From: Strigamia acuminata
Lineage: Eukaryota > Arthropoda > Chilopoda > Geophilomorpha > Linotaeniidae
Direction: 5' to 3'
Length of the DNA: 60,000 nt
Assembly: GCA_949358305.1 (NCBI GenBank)
Contig: OX442314.1
Span: 58,787,369-58,847,368 of the forward strand
Shown: one piece after another, positions 9,901 through 21,100 of the stretch
How the letters are laid out: the number at the start of each line of letters is the position of its first letter
Position numbering within the stretch: position 1 is the first letter of the stretch
The notes under the pieces: generated by a model
What the model saw: only the letters and a program-made list of their open reading frames with translations
The model's database searches: none
What the model was told of the DNA's origin: nothing
Position numbers and translations under genes: made by a program

Positions 9901-12900
9901 TTACGTACCGTTTAGTACGTAACCGACAAAATCAAACAACAACGAAAATTGGCGATAGGTTCGGTGTTAAAACGTGTACTGTGGGGTACACGAAAAACAA
10001 CAAGAAAATAACGCCCAAAAAATAGATTGGAGTACGAAGGATTTTAATACAACACTAGCGCGGAGAAACAGTCACGCCTAAATTAAAACTAGAGAAAGAA
10101 TAGTACAACTGATTCTTTAAACTTGGTGTGGGCAAAACACACTTAAACTACAAAAATGAAATACGCTTTTTATATTAAACTAGCGCTTAGGAAGGTGCGC
10201 TTTAAACTACAATGTTTTAACAAAATTACACTTAACTTTACGGCTTTTCGGATGCAAAATGGTCCAAACGAACAAGGTGGTCACGGTCCAAAATGGTGGT
10301 CAAGAGACGTCCAGTCAGTGTGGATGCAAGAATGCAAGTGGTCTTCACACTTCCCAAAAAATGAATTTTGGGGGTTAATCCGTTCAGTGAGATTGGACGA
10401 ATGAAAAAATGACACATTTGACGTGTGCCACTCATTCATCACCCAACAATGCATTTCCTTTTCTGGATATGCCACCCACTGAGTTTTGGTCCAAATTCTT
10501 TTTCGAGAATTTGAACTTTGCCATTCTTGTCAGCAAGATTAACCCGTTTTTTAAGACAAGTCAAAATCGCCCATTCTCCACAGCTGCTTGACAATCTCCA
10601 GTCTCTTTGTAAAGAGAAAATTGTTTTTATTTCCTTTCGGGAAATAATCACAAAATACTACCATTAGCCACATTTTTGGTGAGAAAATATGACCTTTTCA
10701 GACTACCATCCAAGTGTCGTTAACTTTTCGTACAAAAAGTTAAAGTTCAAGCATTTTGATTAGAAATAACTTAAACAATGGACAGCATCGTGAATTCTTC
10801 GAGTTGTAGAAACTTCTGCTTGTTTGTCGAGAATCAAAACTTTTTATTCAAAGGACTTGACTCAACAAACGTCTGGCACATTTATTTATATTTTTCGCGA
10901 AATAGTAAATAACGTACGGTAGTCTACTTGTTACACATTCTTGTGAGAAAAATGCAACTAGACTTGGGAAACAATGTTCAAATAATATTTCGATTAAAAT
11001 ATTAACGACACTGTGAAATTTGTAATTATATTTTTCTTTTTCGAGAGAAAATACAACAAACAAATCAATAATCGTAATTTTCTCGTTAAAGAAAATCACA
11101 ACACGAACAAAACGGTTATAAATTTCTTTTTCAAGAAAATTTACAACGCGGACATTTAGTTATAATTTTCTGGTTAGAAAAAAAAATACAACTCAGCCAT
11201 AATTTTCTTGGTAAAGAAAAATTACAACAAAAATGTCAAAATTCAAAATTTTACCTAAGTTCACTTTTAGCTTGCAACCTATCTCGGTGGAACCTCCACG
11301 TGTGACGATGACCTTTCGATGACGCTATCCGCTCAAAATGTGTATTTTGGCATAACAAGCAAGTCTATCAATTCTAGTAGTTGAGAGATAAGTTAACAAA
11401 CCTAAAGTGTGAACTGGGTAAAATAATGACACATGCGGTTATCAAGACATAACATATTTATTGATATATAAATATAATCACCGTGAAGTGATTATATTAA
11501 TCAATTTGCATAAACTACGGTTATACATTAACTATGCCGACAATTGGCCGTATAAATGGGTAGATTAACTATACATACATTCGCCTAAACGGCGCTATGA
11601 TAATATCAAGTCGGCTTCATCGGGTCAGTAAGATGTCGTCTGAATCGGTTGATTATTTGGTCCTAGTTGTACATCGGGGTCTGGTTCAAATCTGTAATGA
11701 AAAGGTTAGTATCCGAGGACGTCCGGTTGACGGTATCTGCATCGCCACAAACTTGGGGCGGTTATTGGTTTAAATGGCTTGTAAGAGCCATTTACCAATT
11801 GACCTCTTATAAATGTTTTAAGACATTTATAATTGGTGTGATACGTCAAATTGGTTCTTCATACGAGAGTAAACTGTTGCGAGTTTACAATCATAACTTC
11901 TGGTTCCGTGTAATGGATGTATTTATTAGAGTATTACTTTTCAGTAAATACTCGTAATAATTCTGCTTACATAAAGTTGGCAATTTAGCTACACATTTAC
12001 TGGCAAGTAAATGCTAATGTAGCTAGTCTTCAGTTTTGTACAGTTCTGGAAGAAGTATCCGTGTTTATGCACAATGCTGAGTTGTGACATAAACTAGCTG
12101 GGGATTTAATCTAACTAAACTTTTCCGAGTTTAGTTATTTCAACCCTAATGTTACATTTTCGACACGCTGTTCGGCAGCCGTGGCTTACTGTAACTGGCA
12201 GGCCTTGTGGAACACTTGTTGAATTATATCCGGCCCGACGGGATTCTTACTACTCATCGCCGCGACCTGATCTCCTCACGGCCACACAGCCGTCATCGGG
12301 CACCCGGACATGGAGGCATCATATCACCCATCTCCACGTCAAGTGTACGCCGTATGTAGGTTGTCATAGGCCCGCAGTATAAGGGGCATTGACTGCGCAA
12401 TCAACAGACAAGCAAGTGTCTGCGCAATCAACATGACAACCGGAGTAGTAGAATGGGCTCAAGAAAACATATAGTCAAATATCTGGTCAAGAGCGAGCTA
12501 CTTCCTGTTGCGAGGAAGTATATACTCGGGGAAAACAATAGCTTGGCCATTGCTCCAATGAGAGCAATGGTTCTGCAAATCCCCCCAATCACTGGTCACC
12601 GTGATGGGATACTCAGAGCACATTTCCAGTCCAGGTGGTCAACAGGAACTGGATACTCAGGCCATAGCTCTCTGCTAGGTCGGGACAGGAACTGGATAGC
12701 GAGGAACACTTTTGGATTAAGTCTTTCAACTTGATCCGCGGGGGTCCACGCTGGGAGCAGGTGCGAGGGGGAGATTTAATCCCCTAAACCTAGTTTTGAG
12801 GTAACTTTGCAGAGTTACCACAAAACAACATAATATCTGTATTTATTTCCATAAATATAAGATAAAGTCGATTCTCTGTCTTAAAATCACATAAAAGTTA

Positions 12901-12946
12901 TATTTTATGTGGTTTTACATCAAGTGACAAATTCTATTCGAATTTG
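9901..12946. repeat. Hairpin array, block 2 (5' non-coding part of element A)
   Basis: About 3 kb upstream of gag without a gene. It holds at least two dozen short perfect stem-loops, spaced roughly 40-60 bp where dense, mostly with six-base loops. Examples as position, stem, loop: 9901-9922, 8, CGTTTA; 9973-9992, 7, TGTGGG; 10353-10372, 7, AATGAA; 10492-10513, 8, TTTTCG; 10720-10743, 9, CGTACA; 10983-11004, 8, CGATTA; 11471-11498, 11, CGTGAA; 11771-11794, 9, TGTAAG; 11807-11832, 10, TTTAAG; 11869-11888, 7, GTTGCG; 12112-12137, 10, TTTCCG; 12499-12520, 8, GTTGCG; 12547-12570, 9, CAATGA; 12800-12819, 7, TTGCAG plus a 6-bp outer stem; 12888-12911, 9, GTTATA. Stem sequences are unrelated. The 5' LTR and primer site of element A could not be located in this block. 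Confidence 0.8.
11021..11222. repeat. Five degenerate hairpin units of about 45 bp
   Basis: Within block 2, five consecutive units share a pattern: a TTTTCT-type arm, a short loop, an AGAAAA-type arm and then ACAAC. Arms sit near 11030, 11077-11096, 11122, 11166-11181 and 11203-11220. Here, unlike the rest of the array, the stems resemble each other, so local tandem duplication is likely. Confidence 0.6.
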
Positions 12947-13621
12947 CCGCTTATGGACGTCAGCGCCATCTATCGGTGGGATTTGGCATGATATTGCATA
13001 AACAATACCGTGTTCGTCATAACGTGTCTGATGAAAAGATGCAATGACGGATTGAAATATTTTGGAGTGGCCAAAACGTCTACTTGATTACAAATGTCAA
13101 TTTCAATTGTTGACCAATTATCGTACAATGTGCTGTCTACATCCCAGTCGTCGTCCTTTTGAGTGTTTATGTAATTTCTCCATAAATGAACCGCAATTTC
13201 GACGGACGCAATGTGCCGGAAACTTGGCACGTCCAAAATGAATTTCATGATTACAAGTATAGGATTGTGAGGGAATGACAAAGTAATCAATTCTTAAATT
13301 CTTAAATATATCTCCCTGTGAATACGTTGTAAGAACCTTCCCCCGGACGTCCTTACGACGTGTAATGAGCCGAAAGTTAAAAATAATGATGAAAAAGCTA
13401 AAATATTTTGATTTTATTTGCCGCTTCGGTAATTTATTTAATCGATTGTTCTGTGGTGACTGAGCAGTTTTCACCCATTGCAAACACCGTCAAGTAAAAG
13501 AAGTTATACTCTGTAATCTGACAAATCGCGATATGCAGTTCATACTATCCATATTTTCATTTCGAATTAGCAAAACAACCACTGCCGGGGACTTGAAGTT
13601 GGGACTTTGGGGTTCGACATG
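12947..13621. other. Flanking sequence between elements A and B1, no gene recognised
   Basis: The hairpin pattern stops near 12950. A minus-strand open frame of about 100 codons (12970-13290) is present but matches no family I recognise and could be chance or an exon of a host gene. This stretch ends at the ATAT target site of element B1. Confidence 0.4.
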
Positions 13622-13625
13622 ATAT

Positions 13626-14248
13626 TGTGACCAGCTGCCCCTGCGCACGGGTCGCTGCACTGCAACGGCAATGCACTTGGCGCAGCTCCAGCGCCTCTCG
13701 TATCTCGCGCAGCCTGTTGCGGTCCCCCGCAACCAGGTGGAGCTGCGGGCCTTTGGTCAAGCAGGATCGGGCCCCGGAAGTCGCCCTTCCGGAAGTGGTT
13801 GGTCCCCGTAGGGACAAGAGAGTTGTTGATCAACCAGCAAGGCGAACGGTCGTGTTGCGACCGCCTCCGAAACTGGCTATTGAGATAACCCAAACTATCG
13901 GCGTGGCGATGATATCGCCCGCCGGGACCTGAGCGTCCAGTTGCGCCACGTCCGCCGGACGTTAACCGTAACTTCGGCGGCGTGGCCCAAAACCGATTAC
14001 CGACCTCGTGTGTCATGGCGGCCGATGGCCGCCGTGCCACGCGGTCTGATTAGGGACGGTTCGAAGGAACCGCCGCCTTGGGAAATACACTATGGGACAC
14101 TACAATCATACCCCTAGACATCCAATAAAGCCATAACTAAAACTATATTGTGTCTCCGTGTATTTCGTGGTTTGTTTTATCGTGTGTGTTGCGTCCAGCG
14201 CCTCCGTGGCTCTCCCCCGACCACGTGGCGTCCGTCCGAACACTCACA
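13626..14248 (+). repeat. 5' LTR of element B1
   Basis: 623 bp, starting TGTGACC and ending CACTCACA, with TGTGA/TCACA terminal inverted bases. It is GC-richer than its surroundings. AATAAA at 14124-14129 is the likely polyadenylation signal. No clear TATA box seen. Confidence 0.92.
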
Positions 14249-16472
14249 ATTGTGGGCCCGTCCAGGATTTTGAATTCTCTTGCGAATACTATTCTAATTT
14301 ACTGATTGTGTGAAGCACAATATTAAATGAATTTTTTCTTTCAACTAGAGGGGGAAATTTCCTTGGTCATGATTGTGATAGGGGGTCAGCAGGCGAAACG
14401 GCCGCTAATCGCTGACCATTGGACCCTGATCAGACAAAAATTGGTGGCTTTGCATGTCCAGCTTGCCTGGGTACTGGCAAGCCGGGACTTACACTAGCCA
14501 CACTTTCCAACGGTCTTCTATTCCTTTCTAGCTTAGCCTAAAAAACTGAGTGGTTGGGAGGGGAATATAATTCCAAACCTTCTTTATTATTTCTATTTCT
14601 TGGTGCGCAGCCCAAGTAAAAGTAATGGAACAGTCTGCAGCGTATTCAAACTCGATTCGTGGAGGAGGCGCGCTGGTGGCCACCAGCAAACCAAATCCCA
14701 CGGGGGAGAAGCGGTCATATTCCAGGTGCCACGCTGCAATCACTGGTTCCATTATGGGCCGGGCGAGGAGGCGATGTTGAACTGAGCTTTGAGTGACATC
14801 AAATTTCTTGTAGGACGTTTAGTCGCTTGGATGCAGGTTGCTAGCTTAGTGGTCGCTGGCGCGGGAACAGTCACGTGCGGTGAGTTGGCGTGTAGTTGGA
14901 CCCGAGTGGCAGCGAAGTGTCCGCACACATGGGAAGACTGCCTTGTTTTTTGTTGCGACTCATAATTTATGGGTTGCGTTGTGGCTGCTCAAGGCGCTCA
15001 TCCGGGTTCACATCGGTCATAATCCTACCCTGTCCCGTGTACTGGTTGGTAGGCAACTGCAAGTTAACGTATTTAACCCAAGAGTTGCTGAAATTGGGAC
15101 ACGGACAGCAGGGAGAGCTGCCGGAGGTACGGGGATACCGATGGTGAAGTGCTCAAATGGCACAGAGAGTTCGTTAGGGCGTAGGAACGATATCTGTGCG
15201 TTCAGGTAGCTACCAACTTTGAAAAAAGATTGGGAATCTAGCCTGTAACTTTTGTTTCTGAATTTTATTCACTCTTGCTTGATTTCTGGGCTACTGCAGT
15301 TTGTTAAAGGACTGTGCTCAAACCACAGTCTGGAGCAATCTCTGTAATTTGGAAATTAGTTGTTTTTACATCTTTTTCATTTTTTACTTTTTCTCTAAAC
15401 TTCCCTATCTATGATTTTCATGGTTTTCTTGGGACTCCACACCTGACAGCGGTAATAATCACCTCAAATGCCGGGTTGTATACAGCGTCAAATGGAGGGC
15501 GATATGGCTTCACAATGGCGGCTGAAGGGTGGGACCCAAGGCGACTAGGGACAGAAGATGCATTTCCTTCTTACTTTAAGTGCAACTGACTGTTCCACAA
15601 AAAACACCATTTCATTGGGATGAACAGACATCTCAGTGTAGGCACGTTTCTGTCGAAAGGCAGCCTCGTGCAGACTGGAATGAGTCTCCGAAAGGGGTGA
15701 GCGGGCGCGTTTGTTGGTCTCTTGGGGCAGAAGAAGAGATTGCAACAATATCCCCGTAGTGTAAATATCTGCAAAAACCTTCTGCTAAAAATTGGAACTT
15801 TTTGGGTGTCTTTTAGATTAAAAAACACCCAGTATTTTGTAATTTTTTATTTTTATTTTCTTATCTTTCTTCCTCTGTTTCTTCTTGCGAGGCATCAAGA
15901 ATCGGTTTGTCTGCGCGCTAGCGCGGTTTGATTTTGTTATTTGTTGCTAACAATGATAAAATTAACTGGTTTGAAAATTTCGAAGTTCTACAGACATGAT
16001 TTCGTGCTTTTTTAGAAAAGCACAAAAGTCATGTTTTTGTGGAATCAGACCATTTTGATCTGGTTCAGAACTTCTAGTTCCAAACCGAAAAATCACTATT
16101 GTTTTTTCAAAAAGTGTTGTTTTTTCTGCAGAAATGTAGGAATTGGAACATTAAAACGGTCGAAATTTTGTTTTTATTTTAAAAATCAAACATGGCGACT
16201 GGAAAGACAATAGAAAAACATGTGGAAATCTCGGAATTTTCGAGAATGATTGGAATTTCAAATTTCGACATTTTCTTGGAACTCTGGGAAATTGATTCTA
16301 TAAATTATTTTAATTTTCTACCAATGGGAAACCAGGGGGGGGAAGTGACATCACTAATCCCTCTCCCAAGAATGGCTACTTGAGCCTAATCTCCTGTCTC
16401 CTCATTGGTCGTGACTTAATTCCACTTGTTCACCTTGCAAGCTGCGGTCCTGCTTTTGGTCACATTGTGTCA
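14249..16472 (+). other. Long 5' leader of element B1 (primer site, splice signals, second purine tract)
   Basis: This stretch runs 2.2 kb from the LTR to the gag ATG, with no convincing gene. A primer-binding candidate starts TGGGCCCGTCCAGGA at 14253, a few bases inside the LTR end; it resembles tRNA-Pro-type sites but is not a clean match, so the tRNA is unassigned. A strong donor-like GCG|GTGAGT lies near 14877-14885. A pyrimidine-rich acceptor ending CTGCAG lies near 16133; the B2 copy keeps a functional-looking acceptor there despite local divergence. Upstream ATGs are many, so splicing of the leader before gag translation is plausible inference. Confidence 0.5.
16334..16345 (+). other. 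Purine tract in the B1 leader, like the 3' PPT
   Basis: AGGGGGGGGAAG preceded by CC, nearly the same as the tract AGGGGGGGGAAA that abuts the 3' LTR at 30115-30126. It is conserved in B2 at 38405-38416 (complement). It could act as a second plus-strand priming site. Confidence 0.4.
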
Positions 16473-17528
16473 ATGCCAGCGACCAGAACTGGTAAGACCA
16501 CGTGGGACTCTCCTGCACCTAATTCTTTCACACCCGCAACGGATTCAGATTTGAACGACTCGGATAATAATTCGATTGCTTCTTCAAACGACAATATGTC
16601 AAGTCCTAAAGTTAAATTGTTGGATCAAGCGATGCTTGAAACGACTTGCAACGTCTTTAATCTAGTTATCGATGATATGACAACCTACGAAGTGTGGGAA
16701 GACACGCTTCTGAAAGTAGCCGATCACTTGGTGGAACTCCAAGACAAATCGGATAGCACTATGCGTCAATTAACGCAAACGCGCACGGAATTCGGTGATA
16801 TTAGCGACCGGTTAACTCATGCTTTGCAGGAGTTAGACTCTGCGAAATTATCGAATGAAAGCTTGTTGAAGATGATAGCTAGTCAAAAAGCTATCGTTGA
16901 CAGCGTGGTGGCGGCTGGACAATCGAATTTGAGAGCACAATCTGCAATCTCAAACACGATTTCTCCCACCGTGACAACACCAAACTCTGGATCCAGCACA
17001 GGCTCAACGCCTACGACTGGAAATCCTCTTTTTCTGGCTTGGGGAGAAAAGTTTCTTCACAAAACTGACCAGGCTATGCCTGCTCCCAGGCCAATGGATG
17101 AAGTAGAGCTAAGTAAACGAGTCAAATCCATTGGAATTGAAGCGTTTGCAGGGGACAAAACGAAAGCTAAGTCTTTCCTTATTGATTTAAAACGTTCTCT
17201 ACGCTTTGCTTTGCCCTATCTGAACCAAGTGCTTGCTGAGCATTTGTTTAAGTTTTTCCGAGGAGATGCGGCCACATGGTTCTCTTCTCATGCCAAAACG
17301 AATTGGGAGGAATTCGAACATGAATTTATCACCCATTTTCGTCCGAGCGATGCGCTGCTTTTAGCAGAAATCGCTAAAACACAGCAACTGTCTCATGAGT
17401 CTGCCACCCAAGTGGTGATAAGACTCGAGAAGTTATACGCTCAATTGACTATTCCTGTGCACGAGAGCCAGCAAATTCAAAAAGTGCTGGCAATTCTGCG
17501 CCCAGCGGCCAAAAACATGGTCGCAAAT
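16473..17528 (+). pseudogene. gag: B1 gag, 5' part (interrupted by BEL/Pao)
   Basis: First 352 codons of a 533-codon gag, starting ATGCCAGCGACC at 16473; the upstream in-frame codons are not ATG. It covers a Ser/Thr/Asp-rich N-terminus, a predicted coiled-coil region (about residues 45-140), a Thr/Ser/Gly linker and the retrotransposon gag capsid domain (FFRGDAATWF signature). The frame is cut by the BEL LTR at 17529 and then reaches a stop inside that LTR, so full B1 Gag cannot be made. The intact counterpart is in B2 (36675-38276). Confidence 0.85.
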
Positions 17529-18069
17529 TGTGAAAATCGAGTGATTTTACGCGTGATATAAACTATTATTTGAATTGCTATTCTCATTTTTGAATTGTTG
17601 TTATCTTTTATATTTCAATGTGTTGATTTGACTTGTGGTTTTAGTTGTTATTTGTGTTTCATTTACCATTTTATTAGATTGAATAGTTTAATATTGTTGT
17701 AATATTTCTTATTTTACTGCTTCAATATATTTGTATTTCTTATTTGAGTGTTTGACCTGTTCCTCATTTGTAGTACCTTGCCCTGTTAATCCCTTAATTG
17801 GTGTGGGTTTTTCCTACCTCTTGAGCGCCGTCTCATTGGCGCTCTGAACGCGTCATCCACATTCCTCTACCCCTTTTCCCATTGTGTTGAAAATAGAATA
17901 AACTTTTAGTGTACCTTTTACCTCTAAAACGTGTGGTTGTGCTTTTACTTTGCTCCAACGCCATCTTTGAATTTCACCACCATCTCAACTTTATTCATCC
18001 ACTTGTATCCAGGACTTTGGAAATTTGTTTGGTAGATTTGTATTGATTTAAACTTATGCAAATTTAACA
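17529..18069 (+). repeat. 5' LTR of BEL/Pao element
   Basis: 541 bp, TGTGAAAATCG to TTTAACA. AATAAA at 17897-17902 is a likely polyadenylation signal. Strongly AT-rich in its first 230 bp. Confidence 0.93.
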
Positions 18070-18070
18070 T

Positions 18071-18088
18071 TGGTGCCGAAACCCGGGA
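18071..18088 (+). other. Primer-binding site, tRNA-Phe type
   Basis: TGGTGCCGAAACCCGGGA begins one base after the LTR. It is complementary to the 3' end of eukaryotic tRNA-Phe as I recall it (ending CCCGGGTTTCGGCA plus CCA). Confidence 0.75.
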
Positions 18089-18124
18089 AGTATTTCAATT
18101 TCCCATCTAATCAAAATCTACAAA

Positions 18125-21100
18125 ATGGTGAGAGTTTTTGAGTTGAAGAACAGGGCGTTCAGAGCGGCCATATTGGTCACCGAGACGCTCTTAACCACGA
18201 TAACCACCGCGCTGACCGGACGAGCAGCGATACCGCAAGCCACGATTGAACTGTGGATGCAGCAGCTCGAGCAGAAACACAAACGAGCTCAAACAACGTT
18301 CGACGCCACCTTGGATCAAGCCAAATCTGACCAGGAAATCGACACCACGGTGCAGGCACTCGACGCGTTGGAGGACCGTTTGGCAGCAGCAAGAGCGGAA
18401 TTAACAAGGTACATTCAAGCGTATTTTCCACCCGTTCCGCCCCAGAATTTACAAGCGGACGCGGACGCGCAACCGGCGACGAACATCGACGCACTAGCGG
18501 CGGCCATTACCGCAGCAGTGTCGGCGGCGACGCCACGAGTGACCCCAACAAACGGCCAGCCATTCATCAAACGCAAACCGCTGGAGATTCCCAAATTTGA
18601 CGGGCGCAAACCTGAGGAGTGGGGAGGATTTTGGAAAACATTTTCCATTCAGGTTGGCGACGACGAGCAACTGGATGCGACACATAAACTGTTACATTTG
18701 AGGACATATTTGGTAGGAGACGCGTTAGATGACATCAAAGCGTTGGAGATTACAGCTGGAAATTATAATATCGCGGTCACACGCCTACAAAAAAAATATG
18801 GCGACAAGATCGTGCTTGAAAACAAATATTTGTCAAATTTAATTAACCTACCTTTAGTCAACAGCGATCGAGATAGGATGGGGCTCCAGAAGTTGCACAG
18901 ACACGTAGAGATCAACATCGAGAATTTGGCGAACATCGAGGTACCACTGGCAGAAATTCAGCGTACCATTTTCCCCGTGCTGTCGTCCGCCATACCACGC
19001 AACGTGATTATGGAGTACGACAAAGACTGCGACGGAGAGAGATCGGTAACGAGGCTAATGGATTGGCTGAGCAGCTACATCGCTAAACACGCCAAATACG
19101 ACATGATGAAAAGTCAAACTAAACCTGATGCGACAACAAACAAATCGTCATCCACGGATAACGCCCACAACAATAAGGGAAAATTCAAACGAAAAGAAAA
19201 GGAGCCTCGATCTGGATCAGCGTCACAACTGTCTTTAATAATAATAAAATGCCAATTTTGTGATTCCGCAGAACACAACCGAAAACGATGTCCACTCTCG
19301 ATGGAAGAAAGACGTAAAAGACTGCAAAAAAAGGGAATTTGCTTGCGATGCTTGGGAAAAGCACCCCACAAAACTGAGGAGTGCAGGACTCGCATGAAAT
19401 GCTACAGCTGCGAGGGAGCGCACCACACACACGTGTGCGACACGCCAAAATCTACGGAGGTCGTCGAGGGAGTCACCCATTCGAACTCAGTAGTCACCAC
19501 CTGTCCACCCAAGTCCGAATTTTTGATGGTCCAGATGGTGAAGATGGCGGGACCAAAGCTGTCAACGTTGGGAGTGTGCTACATCGATGGAGGAGCCCAG
19601 CGCACCTTCATACGGTCTGAATTGGTGAAAAAACTGAACTTAAAAATTCTAGGAACAGAAACCATCAATTTGGCCGTGTTTGGACAAGAGCCGAGGTCGG
19701 AAATACGCAACAGAGTCGAATTGATTCTCAGCCCCGCCAATTCGAAGTCACCCGCTGTCACGATCGAGGCCATTGAGACTGCCCACGTCACATCCACGCC
19801 CGGAGAGCAACCAAATGGACAACTTAGGGCAGAGTTACAACGAAGGAAAATCGAGGTGGCCTGCAAACAAGTCGCGTTGCATTCAAAAGAAGTGGATTTG
19901 CTGATTGGAGTGGATCATTACTGGCGTGTAATGACAGGTCAAACGGAATTTTTGGAGGAAAATTTAATTGCAGTAAAGACTAAATTTGGTTGGACACTAC
20001 ACGGACAGACCACGAATGGGACAAGAGTCATCGCTGCGCCGGTAAGAATTAACAAAATTACGCTTACCCCATCGACAGATGATCTTTTACGCCGGATGTG
20101 GGAACTGGAATCGATTGGAGTGCGCCACGAGTCGGTCGAAACCGACGACGACGCAGAAACGTTACAAAAATTCGAGAAAACCATCAAATGGACGGGTTCG
20201 AAATATTCCGTGGAACTGCCGTGGATAGTGGACACCAACCAGTTGGATGACAACTACAGAGGAGCTGAACAACGCATCATGTCGCTGATTCGTCGTTTTC
20301 GAAAGCAGCCAAACCTCTACTTGGAATACAAGAAAGTCATTGATGAACAGTTAAAAATGGGAATTGTTGAAGAGATACCAAACCAAACTTCAACTGGACC
20401 AGTATACTACATGCCACACAGTCCGGTGATCAAAGAGGAACGCGTCACCACGAAATTGCGAGTCGTATTTGATGCTTCATCACACCGAAAGGGCTATCTC
20501 TCCTTGAACGATTGCCTATCAAAAGGTATAAACTTTCTACCGTCACTAATATTTATATTGTTAGGATTTCGTCTTGGGAGAGTGGCCATGATAGGTGACA
20601 TTAAAAAAGCATTCCACATGATCGAAATTGCTTTAAAGGACCGCGACGCAACAAGATTTTTCTGGATCGATGAGTGCTGGGACGGCATAGGAAAAGCATT
20701 ATTGAAAGTGCTGCGCCAGACTCGAGTGTTATTTGGAGCTACACCGAGTCCATTCTTACTGAGCGCAACAATCCGACATCACCTGCGCAAATACGAAAAA
20801 AAATACCCAGAAACAGTAAAGTTGTTGTTACGGTGTCTGTACGTGGACGATTTCATCTCGTCGCTCAAGACCGTCGCTCAAGCGCTAATGACATTTCGCC
20901 AGTCCAACTTGATTTTTGCAGCAGCCGGTATGGAACTCGCTAAGTGGCAAACCAATTCGCCCGAACTGAGAACTGAATTTCGAGAGGAATGCCCATCTGA
21001 CGCGACACTGACGTCTAATGAAGACACAAAGGTGCTGGGAATTAGATGGAACCCGAATTTGGACGAATTAGGACTAGCGGTCGTAGAAACTTGCCCACCT

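Noticed and set aside
1-12946. LTRs and primer site of element A
   Set aside because: No direct repeat between the two sides of the element and no clear tRNA-like site were found by eye; the 3' LTR may lie left of the window.
12970-13290. Possible host exon next to B1
   Set aside because: A 106-codon frame without family match or clear splice sites; kept only as a remark.
14600-15828. Small ORFs in the B leader
   Set aside because: No recognisable domain, some are disrupted or differ in length between B1 and B2, and they overlap on both strands.
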